DNA of 64,000 nucleotides from Coriobacteriia bacterium (GCA_030652115.1 JAUSBK010000004.1:1-64000), one strand, 5' to 3'; counted from the first letter of the stretch, positions 15,625 to 25,083 are shown. Numbers and translations are program-made. The notes: generated by a model not told the origin, from the letters alone.

Positions 15625-15708
15625 CGGTCTGCAGACCGTCGTCCACGGGTTTGAGCACCCCTGGTGACGTGCTACGATTGTCGCGCGGCCGCGTCTCCGT
15701 ACGGCCGC
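15625..15708 (+). promoter_or_regulatory. Chemosensory operon promoter with upstream dyad
   Basis: TTGAGC (15651-15656) and TACGAT (15673-15678) are separated by 16 bases. A perfect 14-bp palindrome CGGTCTGCAGACCG (15625-15638) lies 12 bases upstream of the -35 and may bind a regulator. A leader hairpin pairs 15685-15691 with 15702-15708. The first gene starts at 15753. Confidence 0.55.
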
Positions 15709-15752
15709 ATCGTCTCGTATGCCGTCCGGCCTCCTACCGGGGAGTGGAGCAC

Positions 15753-16493
15753 GTGGCGCTCGAGGGCAACCTCAGGGATTTCTCGATAGCGGATATGTTC
15801 CGTCTGCTGGCCTCTGGCCGGAAGACCGGTACGCTGTATCTCGAGCGCGAGGACGCGCAGGGCCGGGTTTGCTTCAAGAAGGGGCGCGTCTTCTTCGCGA
15901 GCAGCAACTGGCACCGCGAGTCGCTCGGCCGGCGCCTGGTGAAGGCCGGCGTGATCTCGGAGAAGCAACTCCGGCAGGCACTCGGCCTTCAGAAGATCCA
16001 GAAGAAGGAGAAGGCTGGCCGGCGCCTCGGGCAGATCCTCGTGGATGAGGGCTACCTCGACGGCAAGGTGCTCGAGACGTTCATCCAGGACCAGATCAAT
16101 GACACGCTATTCGACCTCTTCCGGTGGGAAGAGGGGGAGCTTCGTTTCGAGCCGGACGAGACATGCGACGACGAGGACATCGGCATCTCGGTGTCGGTAG
16201 AGAACATCATCATGGAAGCGTCGCGTCGCCTGGAGTTGTGGAGCAGGATCCGGCAGAAGATACCGTCGATGGACACCGAGTTCGTCATGGCCTCCACGCC
16301 CGGCGACAAGTCCATGGAGATCCATCTCAAGCCGCGCGAGTGGATGCTGTTGTGCTATCTCCACGGGGGTCGGTCGGTGCGGGAACTCGTCGAGCTCACA
16401 GGCTACAACGATTTCGAGACCGCCAAGATCCTGTACGGCATGCACGCCGCCGGTCTCATAGAGCGCCTCGGCGCGGAGGCCGAGGTCCGATGA
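15753..16493 (+). CDS. DUF4388 (PATAN-type) protein
   Basis: This 246-aa cytoplasmic protein begins with ALEGNLRDFSIADMFRLLASGRKTGTLYLER, the usual start of DUF4388/PatA-N domains. It continues through SLGRRLVKAGVISEKQLRQAL, a segment like the MshEN/T2SSE-N repeats. The last 90 residues form a helical, winged-helix-like region ending in a GYNDFETAKILYGMHAAGLIE motif. DUF4388 proteins are linked to gliding and twitching control in cyanobacteria and myxobacteria and to response-regulator pathways. The GTG at 15753 was chosen for the GGGGAG 8 bases upstream; an in-frame GTG at 15744 is an alternative. It is the first gene of the chemosensory operon. Confidence 0.85.
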   Translation: MALEGNLRDFSIADMFRLLASGRKTGTLYLEREDAQGRVCFKKGRVFFASSNWHRESLGRRLVKAGVISEKQLRQALGLQKIQKKEKAGRRLGQILVDEGYLDGKVLETFIQDQINDTLFDLFRWEEGELRFEPDETCDDEDIGISVSVENIIMEASRRLELWSRIRQKIPSMDTEFVMASTPGDKSMEIHLKPREWMLLCYLHGGRSVRELVELTGYNDFETAKILYGMHAAGLIERLGAEAEVR

Positions 16494-16512
16494 CCGGGGG
16501 CGTGGGGCGACC

Positions 16513-17997
16513 GTGCTGAACGAGGATCTAGCGAAGGACCTGACGCTCGAGGAGTTCCGGCGGTTCCGGGATCTGCTCCATCGGCAGTCGGGCATCTATC
16601 TCGAGGAGTCGAAGCTGGACTCGCTGCGGATATCGCTCGTGACCCGAGCAACGCGACTTGGGTACCAGTCGTTGTCCGAGTACTACAAGGCGCTGGAGCG
16701 CGACGACCAGGAGTTCAACGAGCTGCTCAATCTCGTCACCATCAACGAGACGAGCTTCTTCCGCTTTCCGGCGCAGTTTGACGCGCTAAGGGACAGCATC
16801 ATCCCCGAGATCATGGGGGCGAAGGCCAGCGGCAACCGCGGCGTGCGCATCTGGTCCGCAGGCTGCTCGACCGGCGAGGAGCCCTACTCGATCGCCATGA
16901 CGCTGATCGACTCCGGCATCGAGATGGCGGGCTACAAGCCGCAAGTCCTTGGCACCGACGTCTCCACCAAGGCGCTGGCGCGCGCGAAGGCCGGCGTGTA
17001 CGGTAAGCGAGCCATGATGAGCGTGCCGGAAGATGCCGTGAGCCGGCACTTCGAGCGCACCGCGAGCGGCGACTATCGCGTGAACGACCGCGTCCGTTCG
17101 TACGTGGACTTCGGCTACCAGAACCTGATCAGAGAGCCATACCCACTCTCGCTCATGGGCAATTGGGACATCATCTTCTGCCGCAACGTCACGATCTACT
17201 TCCGGCTCGACTCCACGCGGCGCGTGGTCTCGAACTTCTTCGACAGCCTGAATGAAGGCGGCTACCTGTTCGTCGGTCATTCGGAGACGCTCACGTCGGT
17301 GAACGACACCTTCGAAGCGGTCGAGGTAGGCGGTGTCTTCCTGTACCGGAAGCCCGTGCCGCGCAAGACGTTCGCGTTCGGTCAATCTCAAGCGCCCAAG
17401 ACGCCACGAGCTGCGCGACCGTCAACGTCGGCGACCCGGGCGGCCAGGGCAAAGGCAAAGCCGGTGGCCACACCGCCGGACGACTCCGGCGACCCGCTCG
17501 AGCAGGCGCGGATCGACCTCAAAGAAGGCCGTCCGGAGCGTGTGCTCGAGATCGTCGAGGCGGTTCTGGCCACCGATCCCAACAACGCCGAGGCCCACCT
17601 GCTCTCGGCATACGTGCATGCCGACACCGCGAACTACGACGAGGCGATGCGCGCGTCGCACAGGGCCCTCGCGATCAACCCGTTGCTCCCGGTGGCGCGC
17701 TACATCCTCGGCATCATCTACCAACGCCAGGGCGATCCGGTGCGAGCGGTATCGGAGCTCAAGAAGACGATCTACATCGACACGGACTTTGCGCTCGCGC
17801 ACCTCAACCTCGCCAACATCTACAAGGCGCAGCGCAAGTGGGAAGCGGCGGCGAAGGAGTACGAGAACGCGCTGAAGTCCCTCAAGGCCAGTCCTGAGGG
17901 GGCTTGGACGGAGTTTTCCGGCGGGTTCCAGGCTGATCTGCTGGTCAGAACGTGCGAACGCAGTCTGATAGAGTGTCGGAAGGCCATGGGCGGCTAG
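16513..17997 (+). CDS. cheR: CheR-type methyltransferase with TPR tail
   Basis: This 494-aa protein has an N-terminal CheR helical domain (about 8-65), a SAM-dependent methyltransferase domain (about 80-275), an Ala/Pro linker and C-terminal TPR repeats (about 330-480). Motif RIWSAGCSTGEEPYSIAM is the SAM loop, NWDIIFCRNVTIYF the catalytic region and GGYLFVGHSET the family end. CheR methylates receptor glutamates using S-adenosylmethionine. TPR-fused CheR proteins (as in FrzF and related systems) occur mostly in alternative chemosensory systems, where the TPR part recruits partners. The receptor at 21481 lacks a C-terminal CheR-docking pentapeptide, so the TPR may provide docking. The ribosome site is weak. 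Confidence 0.95.
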   Translation: MLNEDLAKDLTLEEFRRFRDLLHRQSGIYLEESKLDSLRISLVTRATRLGYQSLSEYYKALERDDQEFNELLNLVTINETSFFRFPAQFDALRDSIIPEIMGAKASGNRGVRIWSAGCSTGEEPYSIAMTLIDSGIEMAGYKPQVLGTDVSTKALARAKAGVYGKRAMMSVPEDAVSRHFERTASGDYRVNDRVRSYVDFGYQNLIREPYPLSLMGNWDIIFCRNVTIYFRLDSTRRVVSNFFDSLNEGGYLFVGHSETLTSVNDTFEAVEVGGVFLYRKPVPRKTFAFGQSQAPKTPRAARPSTSATRAARAKAKPVATPPDDSGDPLEQARIDLKEGRPERVLEIVEAVLATDPNNAEAHLLSAYVHADTANYDEAMRASHRALAINPLLPVARYILGIIYQRQGDPVRAVSELKKTIYIDTDFALAHLNLANIYKAQRKWEAAAKEYENALKSLKASPEGAWTEFSGGFQADLLVRTCERSLIECRKAMGG

Positions 17998-18071
17998 AAC
18001 GCAGGCTGTCGTCGTCATCCGGGAACGGCGCCGTATGCCGTTCGGGACGGCGACGCGGGAGGGAGACGGTA

Positions 18072-18452
18072 ATGGCAGGCGCGCGGATCCTGGCGGTTGA
18101 TGACAGCCCCACCATCCTCGAGATGATCAAGGCCATCCTGCTCGCAGGTGGCTACGAGGTCATCACGGCGACGGATGGGGCGGAGGCACTCGAGACCGCC
18201 CGTGCGGAGAAGCCCGACCTGATCCTTCTGGACGTCATGCTTCCGAAGCTTGATGGCTACCGGGTCTGTCGGCTGCTCAAGTTCGACCAGAACTACAAGT
18301 CCATTCCGATCATCATGCTCACCGCCAAGACCGAGGAGCAGGCGATGGCCACCGGCATTCGGACCGGTGCGAACCAGTACCTTACCAAGCCCGTTGAGCC
18401 GGACACCCTACTCAACGCGGTGGCCGAAGAGCTCGCGAAGGCCCAGGGTTAG
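18072..18452 (+). CDS. CheY-like single-domain response regulator
   Basis: This 126-aa receiver domain has no output domain. The acidic pocket is in LAVDDSPT, the phospho-acceptor in LILLDVMLPKLDG (about D54), the switch Thr in IIMLTAKTEE and the Lys in YLTKPVEP. ATG follows GGGAG. It is the probable phosphorylation target of the CheA encoded downstream. The PilB-like protein starts 9 bases after its stop, so the two may interact. It resembles PilG/PilH-type regulators of pilus chemosensory systems. A hairpin (18023-18043) lies in the gap before it. Confidence 0.93.
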   Translation: MAGARILAVDDSPTILEMIKAILLAGGYEVITATDGAEALETARAEKPDLILLDVMLPKLDGYRVCRLLKFDQNYKSIPIIMLTAKTEEQAMATGIRTGANQYLTKPVEPDTLLNAVAEELAKAQG

Positions 18453-18461
18453 GCGATACGC

Positions 18462-20309
18462 ATGGCCCCGGCTAGCGGCATCTCGGAACGGGTGCTCGAC
18501 AGTCTCGTCTCGGCAGGTCTCATGACAGCCGAGCAGGTCGCCAGCGTCATTGACGCCGCATCCTCCCGCGGCGTCAATGTGGGCAGCGTCCTGGCCGAGC
18601 GCGACATGGTGAGCGCTATCGATGTCATCTCAGTGCTCGAGCACGAGATGGGCGTCCCTCAGGTGGACCTGACGAGCTACGCCCCCGAGGACGAAGCGCT
18701 TGCGCTCGTCCCGGCCCGTCTGGCGCGCGACCGGCGCATCCTGCCTCTCTTCGAGATCGAGGGCATGCTGACCGTTGCGGTCGGTGACCCGATGGATGTC
18801 TTCGCGCTCGACTCGGTGGCCGCCGAACTGGGTCTCGAGCTTGAGCCGGTGCTGGCCGAGAGCAGCTCGTTCGAGTCCACGCTCGAGCAGTACTATCCGT
18901 CAGGTTCTGCGGCGGCCGAGACCGAGATGGCCCCGCCTCCACCCGTCGCGGAGGAGATCGAGGAGCTGGCGGCATCTGACTTCTTCGAGGAGACCGCCGG
19001 GGAGGAGACACCGGCCGTGCCGGTTGCCCCGGTCGCAGAAGCCCCCTCGGAGCAGGTCGCCGAGGTGCTGATCGGCGAGACCATCGAGCAGATGGCGGCG
19101 GCCGAGCCAGCACCACAGGGCCCGGCCGGCATCGATCTCGACGTGCTCGCCGTTGCCGATGCGCGCAAGGTTGCGGTCCTCGTCGCGGACATCATCGACG
19201 ATGCGATCGCCAGGGGTGCGAGCCGCATCCACCTGCTTCCGTACAAAGACGACTTCTTCCTGGTCTATCGCGTGAAGGGCGCCCTCGAGAAGGTCGCAAG
19301 CGCCCCGCTTTCGCTTCAGGCTGCGCTCGTCGACGGCTTCAAGCAGTACGCCAAGCTCGGGGGCGTTCCCGCATCGCGCCCAGCGCTCGGACGGCTGCAC
19401 GCACGCTTCGGCGACAAGGACCGGGTCCTCACCGTCTCGGTGGTGCCCACGGTCTCGGGTCAGCGGCTCGTCGTCTCGATCACGCCCTTCAAGCCGCAGC
19501 CTCGCGGGTTCGCCGAGCTGGGCATGGGTGAAGCCGAGACCCGGGCGCTTCAGGCGATGGTCGAGCGCGGTCGTGGCATCCTGCTCGTGTGCGCGCCGGT
19601 CGCGGGGGGCTCCACGACGACCTACTACGCACTGCTGGCGCATGCGGCTGCAGCGGGGAAGACGGTCTACTCGGTGGAGCAGTCCATCGAGTACGAGATC
19701 GCTGCCGTCGCACAGGTGATGGTCGAGCCGGGCGGTCCGTCTCCTGCGGCCTACATCGCCGCCGGGATGCGACAGGACACCGATGTCATCGCGATCGACG
19801 GTCTTCGAACCGTCGAGGACGTGCACTTCGCCGTCGAGGCCGCCGGCCTCGGCAAGCTTGTCATCGCCACGTTCCCGGCGGCTGACATCGCGTCAGGCGT
19901 GCGCCGGATGCTCGACTTGGGTGCCGAGCCGCACAGCCTTGCCGCAGCGCTGACCCTCGGCGTAGGACAGCGCCTCGTGCGGCTGAACTGCCCCAACTGC
20001 TCGGTGGAGACAGACGGCGCGCTCGCTGCCCGCATCCCCGGTGTTCCGGCGGGGTTGCGGGACAGGGCGGGCTCCGGCTGTCCGAACTGCGGCAAGACCG
20101 GCTTCAAAGGCGCCACGGCGATCCACGAGGTTCTGCCGTTCACCGAGCCGGTTCGCGCGACGGTCGGTCGTGGTGCCTCGGATGCGGAGATCGCCGCCGC
20201 TGCAGCTGCTGCCGGCATGCGACCACTTCTGATCTCAGGGCTCGCACGGGTCAAGAGCGGCGACGTAAGTGCCGAGGAACTGAACAGAGTCCTGCGCTTC
20301 GTGATCTAA
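18462..20309 (+). CDS. PilB/GspE-like protein with degenerate ATPase motifs
   Basis: This 615-aa protein has a MshEN-like N-terminal domain (about 1-145), an Ala/Glu/Pro-rich linker (about 145-225) and a full secretion-ATPase domain (about 225-610). Every key ATPase motif is altered. Walker A is APVAGGST (378-385), with Ser in place of the essential Lys. The Asp box reads VEQSIEYE instead of VEDPVE. Walker B is DVIAIDGLR rather than the usual GEIRD, losing the catalytic Glu. The His box reads ATFPA instead of STLHT. The zinc site is kept: CPNC and CPNCGKTGFKG near 510 and 545. It is therefore probably a non-hydrolysing scaffold or nucleotide sensor. It lies inside the chemosensory operon, between CheY and CheW, instead of with pilus genes. 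Confidence 0.85.
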   Translation: MAPASGISERVLDSLVSAGLMTAEQVASVIDAASSRGVNVGSVLAERDMVSAIDVISVLEHEMGVPQVDLTSYAPEDEALALVPARLARDRRILPLFEIEGMLTVAVGDPMDVFALDSVAAELGLELEPVLAESSSFESTLEQYYPSGSAAAETEMAPPPPVAEEIEELAASDFFEETAGEETPAVPVAPVAEAPSEQVAEVLIGETIEQMAAAEPAPQGPAGIDLDVLAVADARKVAVLVADIIDDAIARGASRIHLLPYKDDFFLVYRVKGALEKVASAPLSLQAALVDGFKQYAKLGGVPASRPALGRLHARFGDKDRVLTVSVVPTVSGQRLVVSITPFKPQPRGFAELGMGEAETRALQAMVERGRGILLVCAPVAGGSTTTYYALLAHAAAAGKTVYSVEQSIEYEIAAVAQVMVEPGGPSPAAYIAAGMRQDTDVIAIDGLRTVEDVHFAVEAAGLGKLVIATFPAADIASGVRRMLDLGAEPHSLAAALTLGVGQRLVRLNCPNCSVETDGALAARIPGVPAGLRDRAGSGCPNCGKTGFKGATAIHEVLPFTEPVRATVGRGASDAEIAAAAAAAGMRPLLISGLARVKSGDVSAEELNRVLRFVI

Positions 20310-20319
20310 GGAGCAGTGC

Positions 20320-20910
20320 GTGCCGAGAAAGACCAAGAAGGCCGAGGCTGTCGTCGCCGAGGAGCTGTCCGCCGAGAGCTCGGTAGCCCCCGAAGACGTC
20401 ACGCCCGCTGCGCCCGATCTCGAACTGGAACCCGAGGGTGTCGATGAGTCACCAGTCCTGGCCCTGGCGGTCACATTCAGGCTCGAGGGCCAGATCTACG
20501 GGCTTCCGCTCGAGGCCGTACAGGAGATCCAGCAGCTCGTAGAGTACACGCCGCTACCCGACTCGGCGCCCGCTCTTGTGGGGCTCATCGACCTGCGCGG
20601 ACTCGTGGTGCCCGCCATCGATCTTCGCGTCCTGCTCGGCCTGGTGCCCCGGGACTTCACGCTCGAGACGCCGATGGTCTTCTGCCGCGTGAGGGATCAC
20701 GTCGTCTGTCTCATCGTGGATTCGGTGGAAGACGTCGTGGATCTGCCCTCCGAGGGCCTGCAGCCGCCGTCGAACCTCTACAGCATGGCCGACCGCATGC
20801 TCGGCATGTGCCGGCTTCCGCAGGGGCTACTCTTGCTCCTCGACATCGATCGGCTTGTGCCGGACGCTGCGCTCGCGGCGGCAGACGCCGCGGAAGGCGG
20901 GCACTCATGA
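20320..20910 (+). CDS. cheW: CheW-like coupling protein 1
   Basis: This 196-aa protein has a charged N-terminal extension (about 1-45) followed by one CheW domain: LAVTFRLEGQIYGLPLEAVQEIQQL, the VGLIDLRGLVVPAIDLR core and a VVCLIVDSVEDVVDLP end. CheW links receptors to CheA. The extension and the rather divergent core suggest a role different from the second CheW that follows. GTG has AAGGAG upstream. Its stop overlaps the next start as ATGA. Confidence 0.9.
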   Translation: MPRKTKKAEAVVAEELSAESSVAPEDVTPAAPDLELEPEGVDESPVLALAVTFRLEGQIYGLPLEAVQEIQQLVEYTPLPDSAPALVGLIDLRGLVVPAIDLRVLLGLVPRDFTLETPMVFCRVRDHVVCLIVDSVEDVVDLPSEGLQPPSNLYSMADRMLGMCRLPQGLLLLLDIDRLVPDAALAAADAAEGGHS

Positions 20911-21467
20911 GTGGGGAGATGGGGCACGCCGCAAGCGACTTCCAGAATGCGAAGATCCACGAGGAACTGCGCCGTCGCGCCGAGTCGCTTGCGCAGGGCC
21001 AGGAGGAGGAGATCATCGCCGATGCCGAGGGGCTGTTGCTCTTCCGGCTCGGTGAGGAGTGGTACGCATTCCCCATTGATGGCGTTCGCGAGATCTACAA
21101 CGAGTACTCGGTCACGCGGATTCCGCGCGTACCGGACTTCATCCTGGGTGTCGTGAACGTGCGCGGGGAGATCGTGTCGGTGACCGACCTCGGCACGATG
21201 ATCCGCGTTCCCAGTCGCACGCAGCGTGCGCTCGACGACGCTCTGCCCTCGGCCATCATCGTTGCCAACGAGCGGTGTGTGTCCGCCGTGGTCGTCGACG
21301 AGATCGGTGATATCGCGGAGGTCCCACGCGGTAACGTCGAGCCCGCGCTGTCGACGCTCGATCGTGCACAAGCCGAGTTCGTGGCGGGATCCGTGTACCT
21401 CGACGGCCGGCTCATAGGTATTGTGAACCTCGACAAAGTCCTCGAGCCCATCGGTGACAACGTCTGA
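20907..21467 (+). CDS. cheW: CheW-like coupling protein 2
   Basis: This 186-aa protein has a helical N-terminus of about 40 residues and a canonical CheW domain: LLLFRLGEEWYAFPIDGVREIYNEYSVTRIPRVPDFILGVVNVRGEIVSVTDL. It matches standard CheW better than its neighbour does. The ATG overlaps the previous stop (ATGA), so translation is probably coupled. Two dissimilar CheW proteins in one operon are common in pilus-type systems, where one may serve another receptor set. Confidence 0.93.
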   Translation: MSGEMGHAASDFQNAKIHEELRRRAESLAQGQEEEIIADAEGLLLFRLGEEWYAFPIDGVREIYNEYSVTRIPRVPDFILGVVNVRGEIVSVTDLGTMIRVPSRTQRALDDALPSAIIVANERCVSAVVVDEIGDIAEVPRGNVEPALSTLDRAQAEFVAGSVYLDGRLIGIVNLDKVLEPIGDNV

Positions 21468-21480
21468 CTAGGAGCGAAGC

Positions 21481-22713
21481 ATGTTCAAGCGATTGATGGA
21501 GAAGGTCAGCGGCAACTTCCTGCTGAAGTACTCGATATTCACCGTAACTCTGGTGGCCGTGGCAAACCTCGTGCAGATCACGGCGGGCTGGGTCATCTTC
21601 AAGGACGAGTTCGGCGGGATCACCACCGACCTGGTCCTTCGCGCGCTAATGATGATCGGCATCTTCGTAGCGGTGATCATCGTGTTCGCGTACTTCCAGC
21701 GGCAGCTGGGCAAGCGCATGATGGCGCCGCTGTATGAAGTCGTGAGCAGCATCAAGGCGTCATGCGAGGGCGAGATCGGCCACAAGGTCGCCGTGGACTC
21801 CAAAGACGAGTTCGGCGTGCTCACCCGTTCCTACAACCAGATGCTTGACCTGATCATCTACCTCATCAGCCAGATGCAGGACTCCTCCCAGCGTCTTGCC
21901 GGCGCGTCCGGCGAGATCCTTTCCGCCACCGAGCAGCAGGCGTCGGGTGCGGCCGAGCAGGCCGCCTCGATCAGCGAGACGACCGCGACGATGGAGGAGC
22001 TCGCTGCCACGTACCGCCAGATCGCCGAGAATGCGAACCAAGTGGTCAAGATGGCCGAGACCTCCCTCGGTAACGCCGAGAGCGGGCAGCAGGCGGTCAT
22101 GAACACGCTGGACTCGATGGAGTCGATCAAGACGCGCTCGCAGTCCTCGGCGGCGAAGATCCTTCAGCTCGGCGAGCGCAGCCAGCAGATCGGGCAGGTC
22201 CTCTCCATCATCAACAGCATCGCCGACCAGACCAAGATCCTCGCGCTCAACGCGGCCATCGAGGCTGCGCGCGCGGGTGAGGCCGGCAAGGGCTTCAGCG
22301 TTGTGGCGGTCGAGATTCGCAAGCTCGCCGAGTCGGTGGTCGACTCCACGGGCGAGATCGAGACGATCATGACCGAGATACAGGGAGCCGCGAACGATCT
22401 GGTCATCGCCACCGAGCAGGAACTCAAGCAGGTCGACACCGGTGTGGATCTCGCCCACACCACGGGCGACAGCTTCGATCAGATTCTCGAGACCATCGAG
22501 CAGACGACCATCGCGGCCAAGGAGATCTCCGCTGCGACGCAGCAGCAGCGCACGGCGACCGAGCAGGTCGTCAAGGCTATGCACGAGGTGGCCTCGGTGG
22601 CCCAGCAGACGGCCACCGCATCGCGCCAGGTCGCGGGTGCCGCAGAACAGCTGTCGGGCATCGCGAAGGAATCCAGCCACATCGGCGCAGCGTTCAGGAT
22701 CGTCGGCCAGTAG
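21481..22713 (+). CDS. Methyl-accepting chemotaxis protein without external sensor domain
   Basis: This 410-aa receptor has two membrane helices (about 18-40 and 52-75) joined by only about 12 residues, so there is no periplasmic ligand domain. A HAMP domain follows (about 75-130), then a signalling coiled coil. The hairpin tip [38 protein letters not shown] (about 250-287) binds CheW and CheA. Gln/Glu pairs suited to methylation are present ([13 protein letters not shown] and TEQVVKAM). It probably senses membrane state, a protein partner or the cell interior instead of a soluble ligand. Such receptors are typical of alternative-function and pilus systems. Confidence 0.92.
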   Translation: MFKRLMEKVSGNFLLKYSIFTVTLVAVANLVQITAGWVIFKDEFGGITTDLVLRALMMIGIFVAVIIVFAYFQRQLGKRMMAPLYEVVSSIKASCEGEIGHKVAVDSKDEFGVLTRSYNQMLDLIIYLISQMQDSSQRLAGASGEILSATEQQASGAAEQAASISETTATMEELAATYRQIAENANQVVKMAETSLGNAESGQQAVMNTLDSMESIKTRSQSSAAKILQLGERSQQIGQVLSIINSIADQTKILALNAAIEAARAGEAGKGFSVVAVEIRKLAESVVDSTGEIETIMTEIQGAANDLVIATEQELKQVDTGVDLAHTTGDSFDQILETIEQTTIAAKEISAATQQQRTATEQVVKAMHEVASVAQQTATASRQVAGAAEQLSGIAKESSHIGAAFRIVGQ

Positions 22714-22743
22714 CGGTCCGGTCGGCGGCACGAAGGAGACAAG

Positions 22744-25080
22744 ATGGTCGAGTTCGACCGTTCGGTTTTTATCGCCAAGTTCCAGGAGGAGGCGACCGAC
22801 CTCCTACAGCGCCTGAACGAGGGCATCATCACGCTCGAGGGGGAGCCGACGAACCGGCCGCTCATCGACCAGTGGCTGCGCGACGCCCACACGCTCAAGG
22901 GCTCGTCGCGGATGGTCGGTCTCATTGAGATCTCCGACATCGCACACCGCATGGAAGACGTGATGGTCAAGGTCCGCGATGGTGCGCTCGCTTACACCAC
23001 GGACATGACCGACACATTCTTCGAGGCGCTCGACACGGTCGTCTTCCTTGCGGAGCACGCCGGCAAGGAGTCGGCATCCGAGGCCGAACTCGAAGGCGTG
23101 ACGGCCCGGCTCAACACGCTTGCGGGCAATGCGGTCGTGGTGGAGCCCGCTGACGAGGCGCCCCCGGTCCGGCAGCACTCTGCCGAGGGGCCGGCTCAGT
23201 CTGACGCCGACGACGCAGACACTGATGGCGAGCAGGCAGCCGCAGGCGAGGCCGAGGATTCGCCCGCGCCGCGCGAGGCCGACGCCCCGGGGCCGCAGTC
23301 GGCCCAGCGCGACGACAAGCTGCACACCAAGGAGCAAACGACCGTACGCGTTCGCACGAACCAGGTCGACCGGCTCCTCAACCTTGTGAGCGAGGTCGTG
23401 ATCTCGCAGATCAAGGCCGAGCAGCGCGTGCGCGATATGCGTGGCGCCATGATTCAGGCTGCGGACACGACGCAGGTGTGGGCGCGCATCAAGACCATGC
23501 TGACCGCCCTCTCCCATGACGACCAGTCAGCGCTCGACGACGACCTCCACCTACTCGATGAACTACTGTCCACCCTGCGCAAAGACATTGCTTTGCTGTC
23601 CAAGGACTACGCGGACGACACGTCGCGCACCTCCACGGTGGTGGGCGACTTGCAGGCGAACGCGATGTCACTTCGCATGCTGCCGGTCAGCACGGTGTTC
23701 AACACCTTTCCCCGCGCAATGCGTGATCTCGCCCGCACGTACAAGAAGGACGTCGAGCTGTTCATCGAGGGCGGCGACACGGAACTCGACAAGAAGGTCC
23801 TCGAGGAGATCAACGACCCCCTGATACACATCATGCGCAACGCCGTGGATCACGGGATCGAGCCCGCAGCGGACCGGGTCAAGGCGGGCAAGCCCGCCGT
23901 AGGCACGATCCGACTGAGCGCCCGACAGGAGGGCGACCACATCATCATCGAGGTCTCCGACGACGGCGCCGGTATCGATCCGGGCAAGGTGAAAGCGGCC
24001 GCCGTTCGCAAGGGCTACATCTCTGAGTCAGAGGCCAACGCGATGTCTGATCGCGAGGCCCGCTACCTCATCTTCGAGAAGGGGTTCTCCACTGCGGCGA
24101 TCATCACCGAGATATCCGGTCGCGGCGTGGGCATGGACGTCGTCCGCGAGTTCGTGGTCGAGCGGCTGAAGGGCTCCCTCGATGTGGAGTCCGAGCTCGG
24201 GAAGGGCTCGACGTTCCGCCTGACCATCCCGCTTACACTTGCGATCATCCGCGCGCTCCTGTTGCGCGTGGGCGGTCAGACCTTCGCATTGCCCACGTCA
24301 GCTATAGAAGAAACCGCCCGCATCGAGCGCTCGGCGATCATCAAGGTCGAGGGCCACGAGGTGATCAGGCGCCAGCGCAGGACCGTCCCGCTCGTTCATC
24401 TGCGGGACATCCTCGGTATCGAGTCCGACGCGGACGACACCGGCGTGAAGATCCCGGTCGCAACGCTCGGCTTCTCGGGCCACCGCATCGGCATGATCGT
24501 GGACGAGTTCGTGGGCGAACAGCAGATCGTGATCAAGACGCTGGGGACGCACCTCAAGCGTGTCGACAACGTCGCCGGTGTGACCATACTCGGCGCAGGC
24601 GAGGTCGTTCCGATCCTCAATGTCCCGGACCTGATGACGAACGGTCGGCAACTCACGGGCGTGCGCGCTCGTCGGGCGGGTGCTGCCGTGGACACCGAGA
24701 AGGACAGGGGACCGAGGCGAATCCTCATCTGCGAAGACTCGTTCACCACGCGCGAGCTCGAGCGGTCGATCTTCGAGGCGGCCGGCTACGAGGTCGAGAC
24801 CGCCACCGATGGCGCCCTGGGGCTGACCAGGTTGCGCGAGGGCCTGAACCCCGACGCGGTCGTCACCGACGTGCAGATGCCCAACATGACCGGATTCGAC
24901 CTCACGAGGGCGATCAAGGCCGATGACGAACTCAAGGCTATCCCCGTCATCATCGTCACCTCGCTTGAGCGTGACGAGGAGAAGGCCGAAGGGATCAGCG
25001 CCGGAGCGGATGCGTACATCACCAAATCGGTGTTCAACCAGGACACGTTGCTTGATACCGTCGAACGATTGATACGGTAG
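22744..25080 (+). CDS. cheA: CheA histidine kinase with C-terminal receiver domain
   Basis: This 778-aa hybrid kinase has one HPt domain with H49 in DAHTLKGSSRM, an acidic Ala/Pro linker (about 130-200) in place of a recognisable CheY-binding domain, a dimer domain, the HATPase domain (N box HIMRNAVDHGIE, then DDGAGIDPGKV and GRGVGMDVVREFV), a CheW-like domain (about 500-640) and a C-terminal receiver (about 655-778, phospho-acceptor in AVVTDVQMPNMTG). It autophosphorylates and passes phosphate to CheY, CheB and its own receiver, which may act as a phosphate sink. This plan matches FrzE and ChpA-type kinases more than E. coli CheA. Confidence 0.96.
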   Translation: MVEFDRSVFIAKFQEEATDLLQRLNEGIITLEGEPTNRPLIDQWLRDAHTLKGSSRMVGLIEISDIAHRMEDVMVKVRDGALAYTTDMTDTFFEALDTVVFLAEHAGKESASEAELEGVTARLNTLAGNAVVVEPADEAPPVRQHSAEGPAQSDADDADTDGEQAAAGEAEDSPAPREADAPGPQSAQRDDKLHTKEQTTVRVRTNQVDRLLNLVSEVVISQIKAEQRVRDMRGAMIQAADTTQVWARIKTMLTALSHDDQSALDDDLHLLDELLSTLRKDIALLSKDYADDTSRTSTVVGDLQANAMSLRMLPVSTVFNTFPRAMRDLARTYKKDVELFIEGGDTELDKKVLEEINDPLIHIMRNAVDHGIEPAADRVKAGKPAVGTIRLSARQEGDHIIIEVSDDGAGIDPGKVKAAAVRKGYISESEANAMSDREARYLIFEKGFSTAAIITEISGRGVGMDVVREFVVERLKGSLDVESELGKGSTFRLTIPLTLAIIRALLLRVGGQTFALPTSAIEETARIERSAIIKVEGHEVIRRQRRTVPLVHLRDILGIESDADDTGVKIPVATLGFSGHRIGMIVDEFVGEQQIVIKTLGTHLKRVDNVAGVTILGAGEVVPILNVPDLMTNGRQLTGVRARRAGAAVDTEKDRGPRRILICEDSFTTRELERSIFEAAGYEVETATDGALGLTRLREGLNPDAVVTDVQMPNMTGFDLTRAIKADDELKAIPVIIVTSLERDEEKAEGISAGADAYITKSVFNQDTLLDTVERLIR

Positions 25081-25083
25081 CCG

